The notes below the pieces were generated by a model. The model was not told the DNA's origin and did no database searches. It saw only the letters and a list, made by a program, of their open reading frames with translations. Both the position numbers and the translations under genes were made by a program. 39,703 nucleotides of DNA, from positions 1 to 39,703 of IMG/VR virus record IMGVR_UViG_3300037502_002375; one strand, 5' to 3'. This document shows positions 16,027 to 23,626 of the stretch, one piece after another. The stretch's first letter is position 1. Every line of letters starts with the position of its first letter. The DNA comes from a virus.

Positions 16027-16410
16027 ATGCCAAGAAGAGGCGGAAGACATTATGTATTAGTAAAAGGTGCAGAGGAAGCAATGAATGCTTTCAAAATGGA
16101 GATTGCGAGAGATTTAGGACTTGATCACAAAATTGATGCTGATGGAAGTTATAAAAACATGACTACAGTGGAAGTCGGTCAAATAGGTGGTGAAATGGTT
16201 CGAAGAATTCAAGCAGCTGGTGAATATGCTATTTTACAAAGATATCAAAACAATGAAGAAAGGTTAATGCCAGAAGAAGTATTACCAAGACCTGACAGAG
16301 TAAGAGAAGTAACCAATAATGGTAATCCAACATTACACAAGTCTTTAAATCCGTCTTATGCACCTGGTTCAGGACAACAAGGAGTTAGTACAGACGGGTA
16401 CCAACATTAA
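16027..16410 (+). CDS. Alpha/beta-type small acid-soluble spore protein (SASP)
   Basis: A 127-residue protein whose first about 75 residues match alpha/beta SASPs, the abundant proteins that coat DNA in the spore core and protect it from UV and heat. YVLVKGAEEAMNAF is followed by K23-M-E-I-A-R-D-L-G-L32, which fits the SASP signature K-x-E-[IV]-A-x-[DE]-x-G and keeps the E|IA bond cut by germination protease GPR. TTVEVGQIGGEMVRRI (about 46-61) parallels the G-S-V-G-G-x-x-x-[KR] second signature. A 50-residue Pro/Asn-rich tail ending GQQGVSTDGYQH is unusual; family members are about 60-75 residues. The start has GAGGAGGAATACAA. It may coat phage DNA in spores, which is inference. Confidence 0.88.
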   Translation: MPRRGGRHYVLVKGAEEAMNAFKMEIARDLGLDHKIDADGSYKNMTTVEVGQIGGEMVRRIQAAGEYAILQRYQNNEERLMPEEVLPRPDRVREVTNNGNPTLHKSLNPSYAPGSGQQGVSTDGYQH

Positions 16411-16415
16411 ACACA

Positions 16416-16437
16416 GAGGAGTCTTAACCGACTCCTC
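16416..16437 (+). terminator. Hairpin without T-run (weak terminator or RNA processing site)
   Basis: GAGGAGTC (16416-16423) and GACTCCTC (16430-16437) form a perfect 8-bp stem with a TTAACC loop, just after the SASP stop. AAAATCTTAT rather than a T-run follows, so termination would be inefficient. It may instead stabilise the SASP mRNA 3' end or attenuate read-through into the helicase gene. Confidence 0.5.
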
Positions 16438-16460
16438 AAAATCTTATAAAGGGGGATATT

Positions 16461-18002
16461 ATGTTAAATGTTCAACCTGAAATAAAAAATGGCTATATTA
16501 TAATAAATCAACCTAATATAGATATTATGACTAAATATGTTTTGCAAGGTATTGGTATGTCGTATAAAGAAAAACAAGGAATTTGGAAAGGAAGAGATGA
16601 TGCTTTAAAAAGAGCATATCTAGGCATACCTATAAAAAAGCAATTTGGGCAATCTATTGAAAGAGTTACTTTCCCACCATTAATGGATTTTCAAAGAGAA
16701 GACATTAAGAAAATGGTGCAAGCTGGTAAATGTTTAAATGCTAATGAAATGGGTTTAGGAAAAACATTAGAGGCAATCATTGCAGCAGAATTATTAAACG
16801 TAAGAAAGGAATTAATAATTTGTCCAAAGTCTGTAAGATATAACTGGATAAAAGAATACCAGAAATGGCTTAATATGCCTCGCGAAAATTTCTTAGTAAT
16901 AGAAGGTAATAAAAAACAACGCACTAAATTGCTTAATGAATTGAATAATGCAGACATTGTAATTACTAATTATGAAACAGCTAGGTTAGACGATGTTGCT
17001 AAAGAGTTACAGAAAATAAACTGGGACTTAGTGATATTGGATGAGGCACATCGTATTAAAAATGGTAAAGCAAAACAGACAAAAGTCATTAAGAAAATAA
17101 AGTCGACTTACAAATTTGCCCTTACTGGAACACCAATCCAAAATAGGCCAGATGATTTATGGTCTATATTACATTGGATAGATCCATTTTTTAGTACAGG
17201 TAGTTACTGGAGATTTGTTGAAAATTTTTGTGAGACATTTGATAATGGTTATGGTATGCAAATTGTAGGTATCACTAAGGATGCGAGTAAAGTGGAGGTA
17301 CTGAGCAAGATTTTGCAAAACATAATGATACGTAACGAAAAGAAAAAAGTTTTGAGAGAATTACCAGATAAAATCTATCAACAAATTAATATTAAGATGA
17401 CTAGCAAGCAAGCTAGATTATATGATAAGATAAAGAAAGAGATCCTTGTTGAATTAGAAGAAAGCGGTGAACTGTTTATAAACAGTGCACTGACTAGATT
17501 ACTCAGATTACAGCAATGTACTTCTAATCCGGAATTATTTGATCTTAAAACAAATCCTAAGTTTGAAGTTATAATGGATATACTAGAAGACTGTGACCCA
17601 GATAAGGTAGTTATTTTTAGTAGATTCTCAAAGACAATCAACAAGTTAGAACAATGGTTAAAAGACAAGAAAATAAAGAGTGTGAAAATAACTGGTGATG
17701 TCAAAGATAGAGATAAACAGATAAAAGCATTCATCGAAGATAATGATGTACGTGTATTTTTAGGTACTATTAAGGCGGTAGGTGAAGGTATAGATGGGCT
17801 TCAAAATGTCTGTGATAAAATGATTTTTGTAGATCGTGAATGGTCGCCAGCAGTTAATTTACAGGCGGAGGATAGACTCCATAGAAAAGGACAAACTAAA
17901 GGTGTGCAAATTATAGATTTGATATGTGAAGGTACTATTGACCGATATGTTGAAAAGTTATTAAATAAGAAAATAGAGGATATTATAAAATTAATAGGAT
18001 AA
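16461..18002 (+). CDS. SNF2-family DEAH helicase/translocase
   Basis: A 513-residue SF2 enzyme. Motif I is NEMGLGKTLEA, motif II is LVILDEAHR and motif III is LTGTPIQNR, with later KVVIFSRFS, GTIKAVGEGID and EDRLHRKGQ (motifs IV-VI). This is the SNF2 set, with Q-x-x-x-R-x-x-R replaced by a close match (QAEDRLHRKGQ). An N-terminal segment of about 75 residues precedes the motor. It probably remodels DNA-protein complexes or forks in replication/recombination. The start follows AAAGGGGGATATT. Confidence 0.92.
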   Translation: MLNVQPEIKNGYIIINQPNIDIMTKYVLQGIGMSYKEKQGIWKGRDDALKRAYLGIPIKKQFGQSIERVTFPPLMDFQREDIKKMVQAGKCLNANEMGLGKTLEAIIAAELLNVRKELIICPKSVRYNWIKEYQKWLNMPRENFLVIEGNKKQRTKLLNELNNADIVITNYETARLDDVAKELQKINWDLVILDEAHRIKNGKAKQTKVIKKIKSTYKFALTGTPIQNRPDDLWSILHWIDPFFSTGSYWRFVENFCETFDNGYGMQIVGITKDASKVEVLSKILQNIMIRNEKKKVLRELPDKIYQQINIKMTSKQARLYDKIKKEILVELEESGELFINSALTRLLRLQQCTSNPELFDLKTNPKFEVIMDILEDCDPDKVVIFSRFSKTINKLEQWLKDKKIKSVKITGDVKDRDKQIKAFIEDNDVRVFLGTIKAVGEGIDGLQNVCDKMIFVDREWSPAVNLQAEDRLHRKGQTKGVQIIDLICEGTIDRYVEKLLNKKIEDIIKLIG

Positions 18003-18017
18003 CATCAAAATTTCGTC

Positions 18018-18064
18018 TTTGTATTTTGCGCTATATCAAGAGATATTAGCGCACACTATATAAT
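18018..18064 (+). promoter_or_regulatory. Phage-specific promoter element, copy 2
   Basis: TCGTCTTTGTATTTT runs into GCGCTATATC-AAGA-GATATTAGCGC, a near-perfect dyad over the -35 zone, and then TATAAT at 18059-18064. TTTGTA (18018) to AAG (18038) is 20 and AAG to TATAAT is 21, as in the other two copies. It precedes the RuvC-like gene. The dyad suggests a regulator binds here. Confidence 0.7.
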
Positions 18065-18102
18065 AATATGATGCGATTTTTTAAAAAGGGGGACTAAATA
18101 AA

Positions 18103-18501
18103 ATGGTAAATTCGTTAATTCGCGTTATTGCATTCGATCCAGGTGAAATTACAGGAATTGCTAAGTATGCAGATAAGTTAATAACTACAGAGCACATTAA
18201 AATCGATTTGATGGCTATCGAAAAATGTGTATTAGATTTTAAGCCTGATATTGTAGTAATAGAAGAATTTAAACTTTATCCAAGTAAAGCTAAACATCTT
18301 GTATGGAATCAAATGTATCCAGCACAAGTAATCGGCGTAATAAAGTTAGCTGCTAAAAAACTCGATGTACCAGTAATAATGCAAGCAGCAACCATTAAGA
18401 AATTTAGTACTACTGAAGGCTGTCCAAAAGATTCAAATATACATGAAAAAGACGCATATATGCATTTATGGTTTTACATGAAAAAACAGAAGCTCATTTA
18501 A
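18103..18501 (+). CDS. RuvC-like Holliday junction resolvase (RNase H fold)
   Basis: A 132-residue protein. The RNase H-like strands begin IRVIAFDPGEITGIAKYAD (first catalytic Asp in AFDPG), with KPDIVVIEEFKL giving the central Glu and HEKDAYMHLW a terminal Asp. This is the RuvC-type order D...E...D. It would cut branched DNA before packaging or during recombination. It has its own promoter element and AAAAAGGGGGAC, and is the last plus-strand gene of the left arm. Confidence 0.8.
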   Translation: MVNSLIRVIAFDPGEITGIAKYADKLITTEHIKIDLMAIEKCVLDFKPDIVVIEEFKLYPSKAKHLVWNQMYPAQVIGVIKLAAKKLDVPVIMQAATIKKFSTTEGCPKDSNIHEKDAYMHLWFYMKKQKLI

Positions 18502-18520
18502 GAGCTCCTGTTTTTTTTTT
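18486..18520 (+). terminator. Bidirectional rho-independent terminator between convergent arms
   Basis: ACAGAAGCTC, ATTTAA, GAGCTCCTGT form a stem followed by ten Ts on the plus strand. On the minus strand the same stem is followed by TTTTTT. The hairpin overlaps the resolvase stop codon and lies right after the stop of the minus-strand 58-residue gene. It therefore ends both the early and the late transcription units. Confidence 0.9.
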
Positions 18521-18695
18521 ACATCTTATCCTTTGTAGCTTTGTTACCGAAGTAGAAACCACCCACTAGGTATGCGAGCTTTTCCATAGATGATAAATCG
18601 CCTTGATAAACTGCTAGGCCTGTGAATGTGCCGATTACTACAATCGCAACTAAGTCCCTGGTTTCAAACTCCTCTAACCATTGTTTAAACATCAT
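18519..18695 (-). CDS. Small membrane protein, candidate holin or holin partner
   Basis: A 58-residue product, MMFKQWLEEFETRDLVAIVV then GTFTGLAVYQGDLSSMEK, with LAYLVGGFYFGNK near the end. It has two short hydrophobic segments and a basic tail. GGGGAGGAGGTTGAG precedes the double ATG (18695 or 18692). It is the last gene of the late operon, right after the lysin, a typical place for a holin. The second segment is glycine-rich and short, so a membrane anchor or accessory role is possible. The terminator starts just past its stop. Confidence 0.85.
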   Translation of the reverse strand: MMFKQWLEEFETRDLVAIVVIGTFTGLAVYQGDLSSMEKLAYLVGGFYFGNKATKDKM

Positions 18696-18712
18696 CTCAA
18701 CCTCCTCCCCTT

Positions 18713-20143
18713 TTATCTAAACCACAAATTTGCCTTAGTCATTATAAATTTAACAATCCTTAATGCTAGTGCAAATACTTCGCCTCTGGTAATTGGGTCA
18801 TCAAATCTCTTTTCGTGTATTGTAATACCTAGGTCATTTAGCTCTTGCCAAATATCCTCAGCCCAATGTTTATGAGTCATTTTTTCCACCGCCTTCCAAG
18901 GGAATTTTTTACCTGGACATGTTTTATTAGCATATTTAAAATGTCCTTCTATTGGTAAATCACCGTATCTGTCTCTAATATCGTTTATAAGGTTTACTAA
19001 AGCTTCTAACATAGTACTTGGTACATAATCTTCATCAAAATTACCTACGAGACAGATACCTATTGATCTGTCATTCTGTCCTTTAGTATGTGCGCCTATC
19101 TCTTTTTCGTCTCTTCCTTTTCTGACTATTACTTTGTTATGTACTTTTTCTATGACATAATGATAACCAATGTCTTTCCAACCTTTGACATTCATATGAT
19201 ATTGTCTTATTGCTTCAAAATCTGAAAGTACTTCATTATCGTCGGTTAAACTATGATGCAATATAATTTTTTCAGGTTTGTTCATAGTTTCTACCTCCAC
19301 GTATTTACTCATATCAATATCGTCCGGATCCGGTAATATAAATAACCCGTATCCATGTTCTACATCAAAACCTAATTCACCCAAATCCTTAGTGTTATCT
19401 TTAACAAATTTGTAAACTTCGTTTTGATACAACGTTCTCCTGGTTTTTTCCAAGAAGAATTGTTGCACTAGTGCTAGCATACCACAAAGCATGGGGCTGC
19501 TAAAAGAAGTACCAGTCATAGGAAAGTAATGCCCTTTTCTTTTAGCATCGTGAATATATAGATTGGAAAATGTCATGAAATCTAAATTTTCATCATAAGA
19601 AGAGTATCTTGCTCTATAATATTTCCCTGTGCTGTTGTTGTAGTGTAAAGCACCTACACTTATCCAAACGTTACTTCTAGCAAAAGCACCTAAACCTTTT
19701 TCAGCAGTATTACCAGCGCTTGTAACAAATACAACGCCCCTCTTTTGTGCTTCTAAAATTCGTTTGTTTAGAAGGTCGTTATCAGTTCCTCCTAAACTAG
19801 CACCTATTATGTGGATATTATTCTCTTCTGCATAAGGTATAGTTTTCTCTACAAAATCACCTTTTATTTCATCATTACTATAACTTCCACCACTGGGTAA
19901 TACATAAAGTGTTGCTTCTGGTGCTATCTGATGCATTACGTCTAATACTTTTTGTCCATGGCTATTCCAGTCTCTTTCTCTATCTGATTCATTAAATGGG
20001 TCTTTCAACTTCCCATCGAAAAACCACAATGACGGATCAGCATCTTCTATTTCTGCTATGTTAATACCTTTACCTGTATAACCTTTCTCCCACCACAAAG
20101 GTATATTACATATTTCAAACTCTTTACGATTTTGCTCAATCAT
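18713..20143 (-). CDS. Endolysin fusing subtilisin-like protease, amidase_2 and SLH-like domain
   Basis: A 476-residue, three-part protein. Residues 1-270 are an S8 subtilase with D34 (AEIED), H62 (NSHGQK), the oxyanion N145 (TSAGN) and S213 (GTSFSSP). Residues 288-415 are a zinc N-acetylmuramoyl-L-alanine amidase: HH at 296-297, GYHY with H328, and H401...C409 (GHFKYANKTCPGK). Residues 427-465 (WAEDIWQELNDLGI, then DPITRGE) look like one S-layer-homology repeat, which binds secondary cell-wall polymer. No signal peptide is seen, so holin-dependent release is expected. A protease fused to an amidase is unusual for a lysin. It may remove an S-layer or spore proteins; Csp proteases of clostridial spores are also subtilases. 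The start follows AAGGGGGTTTAAAA. Confidence 0.88.
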   Translation of the reverse strand: MIEQNRKEFEICNIPLWWEKGYTGKGINIAEIEDADPSLWFFDGKLKDPFNESDRERDWNSHGQKVLDVMHQIAPEATLYVLPSGGSYSNDEIKGDFVEKTIPYAEENNIHIIGASLGGTDNDLLNKRILEAQKRGVVFVTSAGNTAEKGLGAFARSNVWISVGALHYNNSTGKYYRARYSSYDENLDFMTFSNLYIHDAKRKGHYFPMTGTSFSSPMLCGMLALVQQFFLEKTRRTLYQNEVYKFVKDNTKDLGELGFDVEHGYGLFILPDPDDIDMSKYVEVETMNKPEKIILHHSLTDDNEVLSDFEAIRQYHMNVKGWKDIGYHYVIEKVHNKVIVRKGRDEKEIGAHTKGQNDRSIGICLVGNFDEDYVPSTMLEALVNLINDIRDRYGDLPIEGHFKYANKTCPGKKFPWKAVEKMTHKHWAEDIWQELNDLGITIHEKRFDDPITRGEVFALALRIVKFIMTKANLWFR

Positions 20144-20145
20144 TT

Positions 20146-20355
20146 TTAAACCCCCTTATTATTGACGAGGTAAACTATAATTGCTACTATTACTGTAGAT
20201 GTTTGACCTAACAGAAACCAAAGTATTTTATCAACTTTTGCCTCTATTCGCTCTTTCCATTTATCGTCTTTTTCGTCTTGTTTTTTAAGACTTTCAATAT
20301 TAGCCTGTATAGTAGCAATTATACCTTCTTTTTTACACTCGTGCGACTGTACCAC
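20146..20355 (-). CDS. Coiled-coil plus transmembrane protein, XhlA/holin-like
   Basis: The likely start is GTG at 20355, behind AAAGGGGGTGTTATC; an in-frame ATG at 20373 would put the binding site inside the coding sequence. The 69-residue product has a charged coiled coil (IQANIESLKKQDEKDDKWKE) and one C-terminal membrane helix (ILWFLLGQTSTVIVAIIVYL). This is the plan of XhlA/BhlA-like lysis proteins. It stands just upstream of the lysin in the operon and probably helps deliver it or forms the lesion with the 58-residue protein. Confidence 0.8.
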   Translation of the reverse strand: MVQSHECKKEGIIATIQANIESLKKQDEKDDKWKERIEAKVDKILWFLLGQTSTVIVAIIVYLVNNKGV

Positions 20356-20382
20356 GATAACACCCCCTTTCATACTATGTTA

Positions 20383-23300
20383 TTACCCCTGAGATGTCAA
20401 TTTCTCTAAGTCGTCAATAAGTTTTTGAATCCTTTTTTGTAGCTTATCAATTTCTTTGTTAACCTTATTAGTTGAATAATTTGGATTTTTATAAACATTT
20501 CTCATCTGATTTTCTAGCCTTTTTATCTCACGTACTTTTTGTATTACATCATAGGTTTTCTGTGGATTTTTTGTATTCTCTACTTCCCTTGTCTGATACT
20601 CAGTTAACGGCACTCTATCACGTTCATAATATTCTCTAGCTTCAGGTGTTGAACTTGGTCCAAACAAACCAGCTTGTAATTCTCTTGAGAATTTATCTGG
20701 AATTAAATATTTCAACGTTTTCTTACCTGTTTCATCATTTGTATTATATACGCCAGGTAAAGGTTGTTTTTCAGTAAGTGGATTCTTGTTCAATGCTGCT
20801 AATCCTTCAAATGATCTTCTCATCTGATCTCCACCATAAGCTGGTAGTAATTGCCATAAAGGATTTTGTAGTGCCTTCTGTAACACTAAGCCGCCTCCGA
20901 ATCTAGTTGGATCTGTCGAACCAAAAAATTCTTCTCTTTGTTGTTCTGGAACAATAGATGCTAATGACTGACCTAATGGTATACTGGACAATACTTCACC
21001 TGCTAATCTACCAGTTACCTTTAGCGGACTATTATCGGGATCTTCAACAGCATCAGCTACTGCTTGTATTGGATCAAATGTTACAGGGAAACCTCTTACT
21101 TGCTCCATTCCTTTATTTAACAAATTGTTTGCAAGGTATAACATTGCTAGGCCGGTAAAATCTTTTTCTTTTACCATATCTCTTTGTACATTCCATAAGT
21201 TACCAACTTCTACTTGGAAAGGTGCTATAGTTTGGAACACGTCTGATTGTTGTAATAATGGAACTTCACCAACACCTCTACCAGCCACTAAACTACGTGT
21301 TACATCATCGGCATATTTTATTGGGTTCTCAATTCCTTCTGCTAATGCTTTTCTATGCTGTGCATTCCAAATATATCTAGTACCAATCTCATCTAAAGCA
21401 CTAAGTAACCAGCCGGCGAACTTCTTAGGCTGATCTAATATACGTCTGTCAAATTGTGTATAAAGTTTTTCACTATAACGCTCATTAAGGAATGGAGATC
21501 TTTTTGCTGCTGTTGATACTTGATTATCAGCAACCAACCCAGCTTTATTCATAAGTTCTACAACTAAATCTCCTGCTGCTTTAGTTAGATGTTTCGGATT
21601 CTTAACTGTTGCAATTCCTTGAGGTATATTAGCAATCTGCGCTAATGCAGAACTTGCTTTACCAACAATCATATTAGCCTTAGCTCTTTTATTTAACCAG
21701 TTTAGTACTTTATATGGTCTTTCACCAATTACCTTCTTTACTGCATTATCTATCTTATGTGATTTACCAGACAAATTATCTGCAAACTCATCCAAGTATT
21801 CAATAAATGTATTTACATTTCCTTTATTCTGTGTAGCTTCTGCTAATGTTTTAGCTAGGTTTCTAAACTTAACAATTTGTGGGTCAATATGTGTTGCATA
21901 ACTTGCACCTCTGAGATAGTCTAAAAATCCACCTACAGCATCTGATGTATACTCAGCACTACCAGTTCTGGCTTTCTCAGCACCAAAATACTTTTTAAGA
22001 GGCTTGATGAAATCTGTTTTGCTTGCAAGCTCTGGACTCATTTGACTAGGTGAATCAAACAATTTTTTAACACCAGCAAATTCTTGCGTTAAATCTCTAA
22101 AATGTCTGTAATAATCTTTTCTCTTAGGAATGGCCGCATCTTCACCATAAGTCGTAATTCTTGATTGATTTATTGTATCTAGTAATTCATCATAAGCATC
22201 TCTAAAGAATTTATCCGCTGCAATGACCTTTTTCCAATCTTTAGGGTGAAGTTCTTTTAATTTGTCCAACGTTATAGTTCCTTCACCATAATCCTGTACA
22301 GCTTTTGAAAGTTTAGACTTTTTATTTATACCTAATGTATCAGTTACATACTTTAACTTGTCTGTCCATTCTTTCTGCATTTCTATATTTTGCTTTTTAG
22401 CTTCATCAAATGGGTCTAGTATTCTTTTCTTAACTTCTGGGAATTTGTCTTTAAATACTTTTTTAAAGTTTCTGTATATATCTGTCATGTTTTTATCGAT
22501 GGAACCTATATCATTAAGCTGTGGAGCTATATTTCTTATTAAATCTTCGGTGTTCACATCGTTTTTTGTCATTTTATTTTTCGCTATATCAAGATTTTCT
22601 TTAGCGCTCTTTATATTTATATTGTTATTTATTTTCATATTTGGTACGTCTTCAACACCTGCAACACGTGCAAGTTGTCTTTTTTCACCTATTTTACGTA
22701 AGTTGTCAATCGGATCAATTTTTTGGGCTTTTTCCCATCGTCTAAGTATATCATCCAAATCAATACCCAACTCAGGCTTAATGCGTTCTACTTCTTCTGG
22801 TGTTAATTTGTAATGTCTAAAATGATTGTGTATTTTTTCAATAGCTTCATTCCACTCTTGAGCTATACGATCAACTTCGGCTGTAGGTTTCTTAACTTTA
22901 AATTTACCTTTTAATTTAGGTGTAGTAGTTTTAGTAATTGCAAGTTCAGGTTCTGCAGTAGGTATTTTTACTTTAGCATTTGCTAAATCGCCGTTTTTCA
23001 CATTTCTAAATGCTCTCCCTAATCCATAAGTAGCTAAATCTATTGCTGTACCAATAGCAGCACCTTTACCAACTCTTTTAGCTAACTGCTTAGTGTCATC
23101 GCCTTCTTTAAGACCTTGTCCTACATCTATAACAGCACCAGCAGTAGCACCATGTAGGAGATGTTGTCCTAGTTTACTTGTAGCTTTAGTTGCAACTTTA
23201 TCCCCAATAGAAGTACCTGCTTTAAGTAAGCTAGGTGCTCCTCCACCCATAGGTGTCGCTAAGCCGAATGCACTGCCTGCAAATCCTGAAATGGTATTGA

Positions 23301-23613
23301 GAAGTTTACTTCCTGTATCTACTGGTTGTTGGTAATCTCTATCTCCGGGCTTAGCACCCGCAAACATATTATAGCCAGTATTTCTAAAATTAACTAAGGT
23401 GTCAGCAAATTTGTTTCCAACAGGTTTACCACTAAGGAAGTTATTTATTTTGTCTTTGAATGAAAGGGGTTCTGATTGATTTAAACTATCAACCGTTTCA
23501 ACCCCGCTAGCTTCCTTAATGATATAATCCCAATTTCTATTTGATTTTTGAGTTGTTTTAGGTACAATTTTCTTTAATGCAGTTTGTTCAATTAAATCCC
23601 AATTTCTATCCAA
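20383..23613 (-). CDS. Large internal virion (DNA ejection) protein
   Basis: A 1076-residue protein. The N-terminus has a tandem-like RNWDLIEQ/RNWDYIIK repeat. Residues about 105-200 are Gly/Ala-rich with several hydrophobic stretches (ISGFAGSAFGLATPMGGGAP, then HGATAGAVIDVG), plausible membrane-active segments. The middle and C-terminal parts are helical with long charged runs. There is no enzyme motif. Size, position between tail genes and lysis, and a glycine-rich membrane-type region fit an ejection protein that forms a channel for the genome. The start is TTG at 23613 behind AAGAGGTGATTTAA. Confidence 0.75.
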   Translation of the reverse strand: MDRNWDLIEQTALKKIVPKTTQKSNRNWDYIIKEASGVETVDSLNQSEPLSFKDKINNFLSGKPVGNKFADTLVNFRNTGYNMFAGAKPGDRDYQQPVDTGSKLLNTISGFAGSAFGLATPMGGGAPSLLKAGTSIGDKVATKATSKLGQHLLHGATAGAVIDVGQGLKEGDDTKQLAKRVGKGAAIGTAIDLATYGLGRAFRNVKNGDLANAKVKIPTAEPELAITKTTTPKLKGKFKVKKPTAEVDRIAQEWNEAIEKIHNHFRHYKLTPEEVERIKPELGIDLDDILRRWEKAQKIDPIDNLRKIGEKRQLARVAGVEDVPNMKINNNINIKSAKENLDIAKNKMTKNDVNTEDLIRNIAPQLNDIGSIDKNMTDIYRNFKKVFKDKFPEVKKRILDPFDEAKKQNIEMQKEWTDKLKYVTDTLGINKKSKLSKAVQDYGEGTITLDKLKELHPKDWKKVIAADKFFRDAYDELLDTINQSRITTYGEDAAIPKRKDYYRHFRDLTQEFAGVKKLFDSPSQMSPELASKTDFIKPLKKYFGAEKARTGSAEYTSDAVGGFLDYLRGASYATHIDPQIVKFRNLAKTLAEATQNKGNVNTFIEYLDEFADNLSGKSHKIDNAVKKVIGERPYKVLNWLNKRAKANMIVGKASSALAQIANIPQGIATVKNPKHLTKAAGDLVVELMNKAGLVADNQVSTAAKRSPFLNERYSEKLYTQFDRRILDQPKKFAGWLLSALDEIGTRYIWNAQHRKALAEGIENPIKYADDVTRSLVAGRGVGEVPLLQQSDVFQTIAPFQVEVGNLWNVQRDMVKEKDFTGLAMLYLANNLLNKGMEQVRGFPVTFDPIQAVADAVEDPDNSPLKVTGRLAGEVLSSIPLGQSLASIVPEQQREEFFGSTDPTRFGGGLVLQKALQNPLWQLLPAYGGDQMRRSFEGLAALNKNPLTEKQPLPGVYNTNDETGKKTLKYLIPDKFSRELQAGLFGPSSTPEAREYYERDRVPLTEYQTREVENTKNPQKTYDVIQKVREIKRLENQMRNVYKNPNYSTNKVNKEIDKLQKRIQKLIDDLEKLTSQG

Positions 23614-23626
23614 TTAAATCACCTCT

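Noticed and set aside
20958-21433. Plus-strand ORFs inside the 1076-residue virion gene
   Set aside because: Low-complexity shadows of the AT-rich coding strand with no binding site or recognisable motif.
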